From Planctomycetota bacterium (GTDB taxonomy: Bacteria > Planctomycetota > Phycisphaerae > Sedimentisphaerales > SM23-30), in assembly GCA_029573975.1 (NCBI GenBank), contig JAKQBU010000510.1:1-12338 (forward strand): a DNA stretch of 12,338 bases, given 5' to 3'. The number at the start of each line of letters is the position of its first letter. Positions within the stretch are counted from its first letter, which is position 1. The notes under the pieces are model-generated. The model worked only from the letters and a program-made list of their open reading frames with translations, ran no database searches and was not told the origin of the DNA. This document shows positions 1 through 7,230 of this stretch, in pieces. The translations under genes and the position numbers were made by a program.

Positions 1-2673
1 CTGCCAACCCAGATTGATATTTTTCGCCGTTATTTTAAAGGTGCATTTGGTAAAATCGATGGTGACAGCAACGCTGGAGCGATCGAGAGACGTAGATTTC
101 TTACTATACTGATATTTGCCGTTATTTTTATCGGTGAAAAACTGGTTGGTGATGATGTCAGCCGCGCCCCACGTAAGCGTTACGCCCTGGGTGCTTAGAT
201 TGGCCAGGTCCGCGGCAGCCAGTGACCCTTTCAGGGTTATAGTCACCACCCCCGCTTCCGTGCCTTGTTTATAGGAAACTTTCTCGATACGCAGGGCATC
301 TTCATACCCATAAAGATATTGCATCGGCACATATTTTTTCCCGTTAATCACATCTTCCGCACCTTCATCGGCCGCCGATCCATAAGCGCAATAATCGCCG
401 ATCTCCAGCACAACCGGCACCGGGGCGACCAGCCCGGTTAAATCCTGTTTGCGGCTTTTCATCTGGAAGGTATGTTTGTTCAAATCCAGTTTGAGACTGC
501 TGACCAGGCCGGCGGTACCGCGATAGGCATAGACCGGCTTACTGCCGGACTGGCGGAAATCTTCACGGGCCAGCGTTTCGAAAAAGGTTCCGACGCGGAC
601 CAGAATGTTTTCGGCAGCAGTAAAATCCGCTGGGGCTGCCTGGCAAGTACCGTTGGCCTGGAAAGTATCCGCCACGGCCTGCCGGGAGCGGCCGGCCTTG
701 AGGGTCATTTTGGCAACCGTTAAACCGACGGAATTTCTTTCATAAGCACCCAGATCCACGATCCCATTACTGACGCGGGGATTGCCTTCCAGGTCGGTAT
801 CGATTCCGGTTATGGCGGTGTTATCGCCCGTGTCCCGGCAGGGGGAGCCGGGCAGCAGATAATAACAGCCGGGACTCCAGCTATCATCCGTATAGTCATC
901 CGGAGTACCATTGGCATCCCATTGTCCCACTACCGTAAAATCCGGATCTTCGTCCCGATTACCGCCACCCCAGGTTAAGGTGCTGGTCTCATCCACTTCC
1001 TGGCCCTCCTGACCGCCCTGCACATCACAAAAAGAAACCGCCGCGGAAGAACTGGTACTCATTCGCACCTGGTTATCACCCAACGCCCCATGATTCCCCC
1101 ACAAAATACAATTGACCATCTCGATGGCCGTATGATAAAATAAATAGACACCCGGATTACGCGACTCCGATTGATTCCCGGTAAAAGTACAGTTGGTCCA
1201 GATTCCATTGGAATTATACATGGCAAACGCACCGCCATTACGAGCGGAATTTCCCTCTATCAGCAGATTCTCTACTGTCAGGACAGCAGCATTGCCATAC
1301 ATTCCTCCACCGTAACCGGAGGAAGCAGCGGTGATCCGGTTGCCCCGAATGATACTGTTCTTCAGGATAGCTGATTCATGAGTCAATACCATTCCACCGC
1401 CAAAAGATACCGCGGTATTATCGATAATCTGACAATCGGTTAGTACGGAATTTGCATCATTCAGACTGAGTCCTCCCCCTTCCGTAGCCGAATTATCCTC
1501 TACCAGGGTATCGGTCAGCATTACATCCCCACCAGTACTGTATATACCACCCCCCACACTATTTTGCGCGGTATTCTCCCGAATGGTGCAATTCTCAAAT
1601 GCCGCCTCCGTCAGATTTAAATAGATTCCGCCGCTGCTGTCTTCGGCATGATTACCCTGAATCGTGGTATTGGTTACTGTGATATCAGAGAACTCGGCCC
1701 CCATTCCTCCTGCCTTTCCCGTTTGTGCCTGATTGTTCTGTATGGTGGTATTCTGCATCGTCAGGCTCGATTCGTTCATGTATATTCCGCCATTGTAATC
1801 AGCGGTATTATCTTCAACAACGCATTCTTCTATGGATACGATGGAATGAACACCAAAGATTCCACCGGCATGGGAATTATCGCCGTCTGCGTTATTATTT
1901 CGAATGTCGGAATCGGTAATCGTAATATTGCTGTTGTTGATAATGCCAATCGCCCCCCCGCCATAGGTAGAGGTATTGCCGCTCAAAGCTCCCTGCGAAA
2001 TCGTGGAGGTGCTTTCGGAGAAACAGACCGCCCCGCCATACCCGCTCGGATCGGCATTCGTGGTGGCATTGCCGGTAAAGGTACAGTTGCTGAGAGTCAG
2101 ATTGCTGAACGAAGCATATACGGCTCCCCCGTAACGGCCGGCTTGATTATTGGTAAAAGAACAGTTGGAAAACACTGCGTTACTGCCGGACTTGCAACCG
2201 ATCGCCCCGCCGCCGCTATAATCGCCGGTAACAATATTATTCTGAAAAACACAGTTCCGGATAGTAGGGCTTGAACCATTCGTACAATAAATCGCCCCAC
2301 CCTTGATAATTTCCCCAGTGTTATAGCCATTCATTATCGTAAATCCGTCAACAATCGTATCCGGCCCTTCACCAGAATTTATAAAAAATCCCCGATGCAG
2401 ATCAGCCAGGCTGCCCTGACAATCAATGGTACAGTTGGCCGCTCCATGCTGGCTACGGATAGTAATCGCCTTGCCCTTACAATCCAGGTCCCGGTTCCCT
2501 TCCCCGGTATAGGTTCCGTTAGCAACGGTAATAACATCCCCGTCAGCGGCCGCATCAATCGCCGCCTGGATCGTGTCATAGTCATGCGGGACCTGCAGGC
2601 CGGCGGCCCCGGCGATGACGGACAGCCCAACCAGTACTAATCCAGACAATAAAACATATACGCTTTTCCGCAT
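1..2673 (-). CDS. Secreted right-handed beta-helix protein with choice-of-anchor Q-like segment and tandem C-terminal modules (partial)
   Basis: The minus frame is open from the ATG at 2673 to the window edge (891 codons, no stop), so the C-terminus is missing. AAAGGAG at 2686-2680, six bases before the ATG, supports this start. Residues 1-23 are a signal peptide (MRKS, then a hydrophobic core ending IAGAA). Residues about 28-75 contain TIQAAIDAAADGDVITVANG and a GTYTGEGNRDLDCKGKAITI-like stretch, the usual opening of pectin-lyase-fold surface proteins. Residues about 80-555 are many imperfect rungs of the form N-C-T-[IF]-x-x-N followed by a Gly-Gly-[GA]-[IVM] turn, as in a parallel beta-helix. 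Residues 609-645 (SPCRDTGDN, then DLEGNPRVSNGIVDLGAYE) resemble choice-of-anchor Q domains. Residues about 650-891 hold two related beta-rich modules. It probably acts at the cell surface or outside the cell, perhaps on or with polysaccharide; no catalytic residues are identified, so an enzymatic role is unproven. Confidence 0.88.
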   Translation of the reverse strand, partial: MRKSVYVLLSGLVLVGLSVIAGAAGLQVPHDYDTIQAAIDAAADGDVITVANGTYTGEGNRDLDCKGKAITIRSQHGAANCTIDCQGSLADLHRGFFINSGEGPDTIVDGFTIMNGYNTGEIIKGGAIYCTNGSSPTIRNCVFQNNIVTGDYSGGGAIGCKSGSNAVFSNCSFTNNQAGRYGGAVYASFSNLTLSNCTFTGNATTNADPSGYGGAVCFSESTSTISQGALSGNTSTYGGGAIGIINNSNITITDSDIRNNNADGDNSHAGGIFGVHSIVSIEECVVEDNTADYNGGIYMNESSLTMQNTTIQNNQAQTGKAGGMGAEFSDITVTNTTIQGNHAEDSSGGIYLNLTEAAFENCTIRENTAQNSVGGGIYSTGGDVMLTDTLVEDNSATEGGGLSLNDANSVLTDCQIIDNTAVSFGGGMVLTHESAILKNSIIRGNRITAASSGYGGGMYGNAAVLTVENLLIEGNSARNGGAFAMYNSNGIWTNCTFTGNQSESRNPGVYLFYHTAIEMVNCILWGNHGALGDNQVRMSTSSSAAVSFCDVQGGQEGQEVDETSTLTWGGGNRDEDPDFTVVGQWDANGTPDDYTDDSWSPGCYYLLPGSPCRDTGDNTAITGIDTDLEGNPRVSNGIVDLGAYERNSVGLTVAKMTLKAGRSRQAVADTFQANGTCQAAPADFTAAENILVRVGTFFETLAREDFRQSGSKPVYAYRGTAGLVSSLKLDLNKHTFQMKSRKQDLTGLVAPVPVVLEIGDYCAYGSAADEGAEDVINGKKYVPMQYLYGYEDALRIEKVSYKQGTEAGVVTITLKGSLAAADLANLSTQGVTLTWGAADIITNQFFTDKNNGKYQYSKKSTSLDRSSVAVTIDFTKCTFKITAKNINLGWQ

Positions 2674-2717
2674 AATGAACTCCTTTCGCCTTGCAATAAA
2701 AATTGAATTTATGCGTT

Positions 2718-2747
2718 ATTATACATAAACTATAATAAAATTGATAA
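2718..2747 (-). promoter_or_regulatory. Predicted promoter of the beta-helix gene
   Basis: On the minus strand TTATCA (2747-2742) is followed by 18 bases and a perfect TATAAT (2723-2718). Transcription would start near 2711, giving a leader of about 38 bases to the ATG at 2673. The -35 hexamer overlaps the -35 of the oppositely directed promoter by five bases. Confidence 0.5.
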
Positions 2748-2770
2748 GCGGAAAAATACAAAAGTAGAAT
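2741..2770 (+). promoter_or_regulatory. Predicted promoter of the small secreted helical protein
   Basis: TTGATA (2741-2746), 18 bases, then TAGAAT (2765-2770). Transcription would start near 2777 with a leader of about 37 bases before the ATG at 2814. The surrounding 2691-2800 is strongly AT-rich. Confidence 0.5.
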
Positions 2771-2813
2771 TTCAGGTCAAAAATTTATAATTCTTTTAAA
2801 GGAGAGTAGTTAC

Positions 2814-3398
2814 ATGAAAAAGTATCTTGTTGCAACTTTGATTTTGATCGTTTTGGGAGTTTCTCTGGCAGCCGTGGCCCAGCAGGCAGGGCAGCAGAAT
2901 GCCCGAGGAGAACGGATGCGGCAGAGATGGGCTGCTCAGCAGCAGGCCATCGAAAAAATCCAGAAACTATCGGCTGACCTGAAAGCTGATATGGAGGAAG
3001 CCGCTCTGGCCCGGCAAAATCAGCCGCCGCGGGAAAACATGACCGATGAGGAACGGGCCAAACTTCGGGAAACCTGGGCCAAGCGTCGGGAGAAACAGCA
3101 GGGTATTGTGACAGAAATGGAACATCAGGTGGCCATCCTGAAAGGCTCCGGCCAGCTTCAAACCGAACTGGAAGCGGATCTAAACGAGCTGAAGGCAATT
3201 CGTGACCTGGCCACGGAAGAAAAGGCGGAAAAAACCGCAACCCGTCTTATCCAATTTATTGATATCAAACAGACCAACTTCGATACAACCCTCAAAAATC
3301 TCGGTCTTGAACGGGTACCAGGTGAAGGCCGTGACCGGGGAGAAGCCGGCAGAACTCGCGAACGGGATGGCGGCGGATCTCGTCAAAGAAATAACTAG
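2814..3398 (+). CDS. Small secreted helical protein of unknown function
   Basis: 194 residues. AAAGGAG at 2798-2804 lies nine bases before the ATG. Residues 1-22 form a signal peptide (MKKY, hydrophobic core, A-V-A before Gln23). Residues 30-165 are almost entirely predicted helix, very rich in Gln, Glu, Lys, Arg and Ala, with coiled-coil-like stretches around 40-65 and 78-140 and a short proline break (QNQPPRENMT, about 68-77). Residues 168-194 form a low-complexity charged tail ending GGGSRQRNN that is probably disordered. No cysteines and no enzyme motif are visible. I do not recognise the family; it looks like a periplasmic helical protein, loosely reminiscent of small Spy/CpxP-like helical periplasmic proteins, but without their signature LTxxQ motif. 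It ends four bases from the oppositely oriented SGNH hydrolase gene, with no room for a separate terminator. Confidence 0.85.
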   Translation: MKKYLVATLILIVLGVSLAAVAQQAGQQNARGERMRQRWAAQQQAIEKIQKLSADLKADMEEAALARQNQPPRENMTDEERAKLRETWAKRREKQQGIVTEMEHQVAILKGSGQLQTELEADLNELKAIRDLATEEKAEKTATRLIQFIDIKQTNFDTTLKNLGLERVPGEGRDRGEAGRTRERDGGGSRQRNN

Positions 3399-3402
3399 CT
3401 TG

Positions 3403-4539
3403 TCATCTGCAATCCGGTTCAATCAGCAGCGAAAGAATCACCTCCGCATAAATGCGATGGCCGAAATCGTTGGGATGATTCACGCCATTGCCGCTCAAAT
3501 CGGCGAATTTTTTGTGGCGTAAGACGTCCTCCCAAACCGAGGTCACATCTGCCAGCACCACCGTGGAACTGCACAACGACGGCATGATATCCCGGTACTG
3601 ATCGTAAAGCTCCGGAGCGGAAGCGGTCCATTCGGGATTGGCGGTCATGGTGGCAATCAGGATGAATTCCGCCTGCGGATTGACCGCCCGAACCGCCTCG
3701 ATCTGGGCCTGGAGATTCGCCTTATAATCTTCCGGCGGCACCCGCCCGCTGGCATCATTCATTCCCCAGGCTAGCATCACCAGGTCCGCCTTTTCATCAA
3801 CGATCGGCTGAATGTTTTCCTTACCCCACCCGCTGCTCATCCCGCCTTTGGAAAAATTCTTGAATTCAATCTTCGCCCCGTATTTTTCCGCCAGAATATC
3901 GGCCACCATCTGGCCGTAGAACGGCTGAAACGGCGGCGCCTGGGTAACGCCGGAGGCATTGGCGCCGGTGGATATGCTATCCCCAAACAACACCAGTTTC
4001 AGCGACTTTTCCTTTCCCAGTTTTGCCCGGGTCCAGGGCAGATTATTCCCATCATACCGCGGCACCCGCCCCCGCCATTTGCTGTTTTTATGCTCATACG
4101 TAACCACCACCTGCTGGTCATGGAAAACATGCCCTTCCGCCCAGAACAGGTTGCTGTCTTTGCCGCGGCAGGCCGGTATCGTTCCTTCCGCCCACGGACC
4201 CGGCGGTGGGTACATCTCCGCCCTATTCTTACGCGGAATCCGGGAACCGGCTGTCAGTGTAATGGCCCGGGAGCAGGGGCAGTAAATAAAATCCTGATCC
4301 ACTTCATATTCTATATCACCAGTCGCCTTCCTGAGCGAGATCACCCGGCTGGGGGCAAACAGCAGTTCGGCGCTGGCCGGAGTATTTTCTTCCTGAAGAA
4401 ACATCAGGCTCTCCTCATACATTACCTTGCTGTTCCAGAACCATTTCCCCTGACACAGCCGCTGTGAATAATCCATTGGCTGCTCGCAGCCGGCCAGCAC
4501 GGCAATCACCGGCACCAGAAGGGCAACATACTTTTTCAT
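3403..4539 (-). CDS. SGNH/GDSL-family hydrolase, lipoprotein
   Basis: 378 residues. AGGAG at 4550-4546 sits six bases before the ATG. The N-terminus is a lipoprotein signal (MKKYVALLVPVIAVLAGC; lipid attachment at Cys18), so the enzyme is membrane-anchored and extracytoplasmic. Residues about 30-175 form an unassigned N-terminal domain with a CPC motif (87-89). The SGNH domain covers about 180-375: block I LVLFGDSIS with nucleophile Ser188, block II SKGG (Gly232), block III WGMND (Asn261), block V NHPNDFGH with His355. The residue three before that His is Gly352 rather than the usual Asp, so a Ser-His dyad or an Asp from elsewhere is implied. Family members deacylate sugars, lipids or peptidoglycan; the substrate cannot be read here, though carbohydrate deacetylation is plausible. 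It is the second gene of a unit with the PQQ-like propeller gene 21 bases upstream. Confidence 0.88.
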   Translation of the reverse strand: MKKYVALLVPVIAVLAGCEQPMDYSQRLCQGKWFWNSKVMYEESLMFLQEENTPASAELLFAPSRVISLRKATGDIEYEVDQDFIYCPCSRAITLTAGSRIPRKNRAEMYPPPGPWAEGTIPACRGKDSNLFWAEGHVFHDQQVVVTYEHKNSKWRGRVPRYDGNNLPWTRAKLGKEKSLKLVLFGDSISTGANASGVTQAPPFQPFYGQMVADILAEKYGAKIEFKNFSKGGMSSGWGKENIQPIVDEKADLVMLAWGMNDASGRVPPEDYKANLQAQIEAVRAVNPQAEFILIATMTANPEWTASAPELYDQYRDIMPSLCSSTVVLADVTSVWEDVLRHKKFADLSGNGVNHPNDFGHRIYAEVILSLLIEPDCR

Positions 4540-4560
4540 TCGATACTCCTGTAAAAATGA

Positions 4561-5814
4561 TTAACGAACCTCCAGACAAATCAGCTCCCCCTGGGCGTTA
4601 CGCACCAGCAGCTTGCCGTTGGCCAGCACCGGTACGGTCCAGCATCGCTCCGGCAGGACCTTACACCGCGCCAGTTCTTCATATTTTTCCGGCGAGGCCG
4701 GCACAATCAGTAAAATTCCATCCACCGTCAAAAGAATTAATTTACCCTCCACCATGGTCAGCGTCCCCAGCGTCGTCGTGCTTTGGGACCATTTCAACTG
4801 GCCGGTTTGGAAATCCAGACAGCGAAAATAATACTTGCCGGCCGTCCAGCTATCGCCACTGCCCCCGATATTCCCATCGAAACCGTAAATATGCCCCTCC
4901 CAGATAATGCAGGTGCTGTACTGGTTTCGCATATTCCGATTTCTCCATAATTGCTTCGCTTGCCCAACGCTGATATCGTACAACGCGCAGCCCTTGCCAT
5001 ATCCCGAAGAAACAAAAAGTTTCTGATCGACGATAATCGGATCGGCTGAACTTACCTTCAGCGGCGTCTTCCACGGAATCCGCCACAGCTCCTGGCCGCT
5101 GTCCACCCGCAGCGCCGCCACCGAAGATTCATCCACAATCGCGACATAAGTTATATCCCCCAGCTTATAAGGTACGGGTGAGGTATAGCTGGTCGGCTCC
5201 TGGCCCGTCTTCCAGGCCAGTTCACCGCTATCCGGCTGAAATGCCATACCCGAAGTGCCTGCATTCAGCACCAGCAGCCCGCCAATCATCTGGGGCGATC
5301 CGGTAAAGCCATAATGGGCGGTTTTAATTTGGTACTCCGACTTCAGATTGTGATGCCACACAACCTCACCGGCCCCCTTTTTAAAACAATACAAATCCCC
5401 CTCCCGACCGATGGTATAAAGACGCTCCCCATGCACCAGCGGGGTAGCGTTCGGCCCACCCTCATACTCCCGCACATCCACCGGGCTGGGGTAGGCATGT
5501 TTCCATACCAGTTCCCCCGTTTCTTCCTTCAGGCAAAAGACCACGTCCTCATCCTGAATGTTTCCCATCGTATAAACGCATCCCTCGCTGACCACCATAC
5601 TGGAAACACCTACCCCCACCGCCGCCTTCCAAAGCTGCTTCGGCCCCCCTTCCGGCCAGGTCAGAGGCAAACCCGTCTCCCGGGAAATCCCATTAAAGTC
5701 CGGCCCCCGCCAGTTCGGCCAGTCTGCCCCCCTGCATTCCGCAATCCCAAACGCCAACCCCAGCCAACCTGTAACCAACACCACTAACCGCAGCTTCTCA
5801 TCCTGCCTCAGCAT
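4561..5814 (-). CDS. Exported PQQ-like beta-propeller repeat protein
   Basis: 417 residues. The N-terminus (charged MLRQDEKLR, then hydrophobic 10-25) is a signal peptide, so the protein is periplasmic or outer-membrane associated. The mature part opens with DWPNWRGPDFNG (31-42), typical of planctomycete and verrucomicrobial PQQ-binding-like propellers. Blade-closing motifs of the form [DE]-x-G-[EQ]-x-x-W recur: ETGELVWKHAYP (98-109), GAGEVVWHHNL (147-157), DSGELAWKTG (195-204), DSGQELWRIPW (238-248) and QTGQLKWSQS (336-345), with a degenerate blade near 285-292. The length suits a seven- or eight-bladed propeller. Related proteins include BamB-like scaffolds and quinoprotein dehydrogenases; I see no clear metal/PQQ catalytic set, so a scaffold or binding role is more likely. 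The ATG at 5814 lacks a strong Shine-Dalgarno site, and an in-frame stop lies shortly upstream. It is first in a two-gene unit with the SGNH hydrolase. Confidence 0.88.
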   Translation of the reverse strand: MLRQDEKLRLVVLVTGWLGLAFGIAECRGADWPNWRGPDFNGISRETGLPLTWPEGGPKQLWKAAVGVGVSSMVVSEGCVYTMGNIQDEDVVFCLKEETGELVWKHAYPSPVDVREYEGGPNATPLVHGERLYTIGREGDLYCFKKGAGEVVWHHNLKSEYQIKTAHYGFTGSPQMIGGLLVLNAGTSGMAFQPDSGELAWKTGQEPTSYTSPVPYKLGDITYVAIVDESSVAALRVDSGQELWRIPWKTPLKVSSADPIIVDQKLFVSSGYGKGCALYDISVGQAKQLWRNRNMRNQYSTCIIWEGHIYGFDGNIGGSGDSWTAGKYYFRCLDFQTGQLKWSQSTTTLGTLTMVEGKLILLTVDGILLIVPASPEKYEELARCKVLPERCWTVPVLANGKLLVRNAQGELICLEVR

Positions 5815-5865
5815 CCAGCAACCTATCCAAATAACTCATTCAAACTGACATCACGACAACGCATG

Positions 5866-5894
5866 ATTATACCCAACCAGACCTGAAATGGCAG
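5866..5894 (-). promoter_or_regulatory. Predicted promoter of the propeller/SGNH hydrolase unit
   Basis: On the minus strand CTGCCA (5894-5889; four of six consensus positions) is followed by 17 bases and a perfect TATAAT (5871-5866). It would start transcription near 5859, about 45 bases before the propeller ATG at 5814. Confidence 0.45.
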
Positions 5895-5964
5895 GCTTTT
5901 TTGCTATTACAATTAAATCTATCCCTACCCAGAACCAAATTTTTCTGATTCAAACCCATTTTTT

Positions 5965-5994
5965 TGTAAGTTTTTCCAGTCAAAAGAGTCTAAT
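5965..5994 (+). promoter_or_regulatory. Candidate ECF-type (possibly self-regulated) promoter of the sigma operon
   Basis: TGTAAG (5965-5970), 18 bases, then GTCTAA (5989-5994). This resembles the two-box layout of many ECF promoters (an AAC/TGTAA-type -35 and a CGTC/TCTAA-type -10), and no good housekeeping pair was found between 5895 and 6036 on this strand. A start near 6001 would leave a 35-base leader to the ATG at 6037, whereas an ATG at 5995 would fall inside the promoter. The rest of 5895-5964 is AT-rich with T runs and no other recognisable element. Confidence 0.25.
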
Positions 5995-6026
5995 ATGGCA
6001 GATATGGCGGGCAAAAGGACAGCGAT

Positions 6027-6031
6027 GGAGG
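6027..6031 (+). promoter_or_regulatory. Ribosome binding site deciding the sigma factor start
   Basis: GGAGG ends five bases before the ATG at 6037. An in-frame ATG at 6025 also has AAGGA (6015-6019) five bases upstream, while the first in-frame ATG at 5995 has only a weak GAG. The strongest site supports 6037. Confidence 0.5.
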
Positions 6032-6036
6032 CCAGA

Positions 6037-6597
6037 ATGAGGCAGCCGGCTGAGACGGAAGATGAGCTTCTGGTCCGGCGGTTTGCCGAAGGTGATTTAT
6101 CGGCCTTTGACCATATCGTAGAACGTCATCAGCAGCGGGTGGCGAAACTGGCCTACCGGCTGCTCGGCTGGACGGATGAGGCGGAAGATGTGGTACAGGA
6201 TGTGTTTCTGGCGGCCTATAAAAAACTGGCTGATTTTCGCGGCCAGGCCAGCCTGGGCAGTTGGTTGACCGCCATAACTATCAATAAATGCCGTACTTGG
6301 AGACGCAGGCGGCTGCTCCGCTGGAAAATTCATTCGGCCGCCCTGTTTGATGCCAATACCTGTACGGATGAAAAAAATGAACGAACCTTCGATCAGGAAA
6401 CCTGTAACCAGCTTCGCCGCAGTATCCAGAAGCTGCCCGCGAAATTGCGGGAAGTAATAATTTTGCGATATCTGGAGGAAATGCCCATTGCGGACATGAC
6501 AGCCGTTTTGCATATCACCGAAAATGCCGTCCATGTCCGGCTGAATCGCGCCCGGGCCAGGCTCCGGGAAAAGCTGGGAAATCTGTTCGAGGAATAA
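6037..6597 (+). CDS. ECF-type (sigma-70 family) RNA polymerase sigma factor
   Basis: 186 residues from the chosen ATG; in-frame starts at 6025 and 5995 would add 4 or 14 residues. Two sigma domains are visible. Region 2 (about 10-92) has LLVRRFAEGDLSAFDHIVER, then the core-binding/-10 recognition segment DEAEDVVQDVFLAAYKKL (47-64) and GSWLTAITINKCRTWRRRR (74-92). Region 4 (about 125-180) has LPAKLREVIILRYLEEMPIA (133-152) leading into a helix-turn-helix and ending NRARARLREKL. Regions 1 and 3 are absent, as expected of the extracytoplasmic-function group. It directs RNA polymerase to a dedicated promoter set in the cytoplasm. It is followed three bases later by a membrane protein in the usual anti-sigma position and may drive its own operon. 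Confidence 0.93.
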   Translation: MRQPAETEDELLVRRFAEGDLSAFDHIVERHQQRVAKLAYRLLGWTDEAEDVVQDVFLAAYKKLADFRGQASLGSWLTAITINKCRTWRRRRLLRWKIHSAALFDANTCTDEKNERTFDQETCNQLRRSIQKLPAKLREVIILRYLEEMPIADMTAVLHITENAVHVRLNRARARLREKLGNLFEE

Positions 6598-6600
6598 ACC

Positions 6601-7230
6601 ATGAACGAAGAAAAATTGAAAAATCTTCTGCATCAGCTCGACCGGGCCGCCGGTCCCCCGCCGGCCCCTTCCGGCCTGGCCCAGCGGGTCCGCCAAAAAG
6701 CGGCTCGACAAAAAAGATGGGCGGTTGCCATCCCCTCCACTGCCGCCGCCCTGCTGGTTCTAGCAGCCACAATGTTTATATTAACCAAAAATGAGCAACC
6801 CGCCACCAGACCAATACAAAATATAGAAAAACCGTCACTGATGGCGGAAAATCCGTCCGTATCCCCCACCGAAATAGCCAGGCTGCAAAAAGAGATCGAC
6901 CAGCTCAAGGCCGAGGCGGACGCCCGTATGAAGATCGTGCAGGAGCTGATCGCCCTGGAGAAAAAGCGGAAAACGCTGGATGAACTGGAGCGGAAGCTGG
7001 CCTCCATGAAGGACCCGCTGGAGGAAGTGCGGCAGCAGGTAGAGAAGGCCGCCTTTGTCCTGGTCTATCAGGCCGACCGCAAGCTCAGTGAATACAACCT
7101 CCGCGATTCGGCCCTGGCCGACTACCATCAAGCCGTTGAATTCTTCCCCAATACCCAGGCCGCCCAAAAGGCGCGTCTGAAAATCGCCGAACTGAAAAAC
7201 TCGCAAAATTTGAAAGGAGATTTATTATGA
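6601..7230 (+). CDS. Putative membrane anti-sigma factor with coiled coil and TPR-like C-terminus
   Basis: 209 residues, beginning three bases after the sigma stop; GAGGA at 6589-6593, inside the end of the sigma gene, is its ribosome site. Residues 1-40 form a short basic cytoplasmic part (MNEEKLKNLL, then a PPAPSGLAQRVRQKAARQKR-like stretch), residues 41-62 one membrane helix (AVAIPSTAAALLVLAATMFI), and the remainder is probably periplasmic: a coiled coil at about 89-150 and a TPR-like pair of helices at 151-198 (SALADYHQAVEFFPNTQAAQ at 170-189). Position and topology suggest control of the sigma factor. There is no His-x3-Cys-x2-Cys zinc anti-sigma motif (the protein has no cysteine) and the cytoplasmic part is very short, so sigma binding is inferred from context alone. 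Its stop overlaps the next start (ATGA). Confidence 0.72.
   Translation: MNEEKLKNLLHQLDRAAGPPPAPSGLAQRVRQKAARQKRWAVAIPSTAAALLVLAATMFILTKNEQPATRPIQNIEKPSLMAENPSVSPTEIARLQKEIDQLKAEADARMKIVQELIALEKKRKTLDELERKLASMKDPLEEVRQQVEKAAFVLVYQADRKLSEYNLRDSALADYHQAVEFFPNTQAAQKARLKIAELKNSQNLKGDLL

Noticed and set aside
1648..2274. 208-codon plus-strand frame opposite the beta-helix gene
   Set aside because: It lacks a ribosome site and recognisable domains, and lies wholly antisense to a well-supported beta-helix coding frame whose repeats explain the apparent periodicity.
1050..2400. Recurrent motifs in the beta-helix gene as a DNA repeat or CRISPR-like array
   Set aside because: The recurrences are protein-level (N-C-T-x-x-x-N rungs) with diverged DNA and irregular spacing; there are no conserved direct repeats with spacers.
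2709..2727. Inverted repeat TTATG...CATAA upstream of the beta-helix gene as an operator
   Set aside because: The arms are short and A/T-rich, overlap the -10 box, and are expected by chance in such AT-rich sequence.
2785..3240. 151-codon minus-strand frame opposite the small secreted protein
   Set aside because: It is Pro/Phe/Leu-rich in the way typical of antisense reading of a Gln/Glu/Lys-rich gene, and runs through the promoter and ribosome site of the real gene.
6097..6711. 204-codon minus-strand frame opposite the sigma gene
   Set aside because: It is antisense to clear sigma regions 2 and 4 and shows no family motif or ribosome site.
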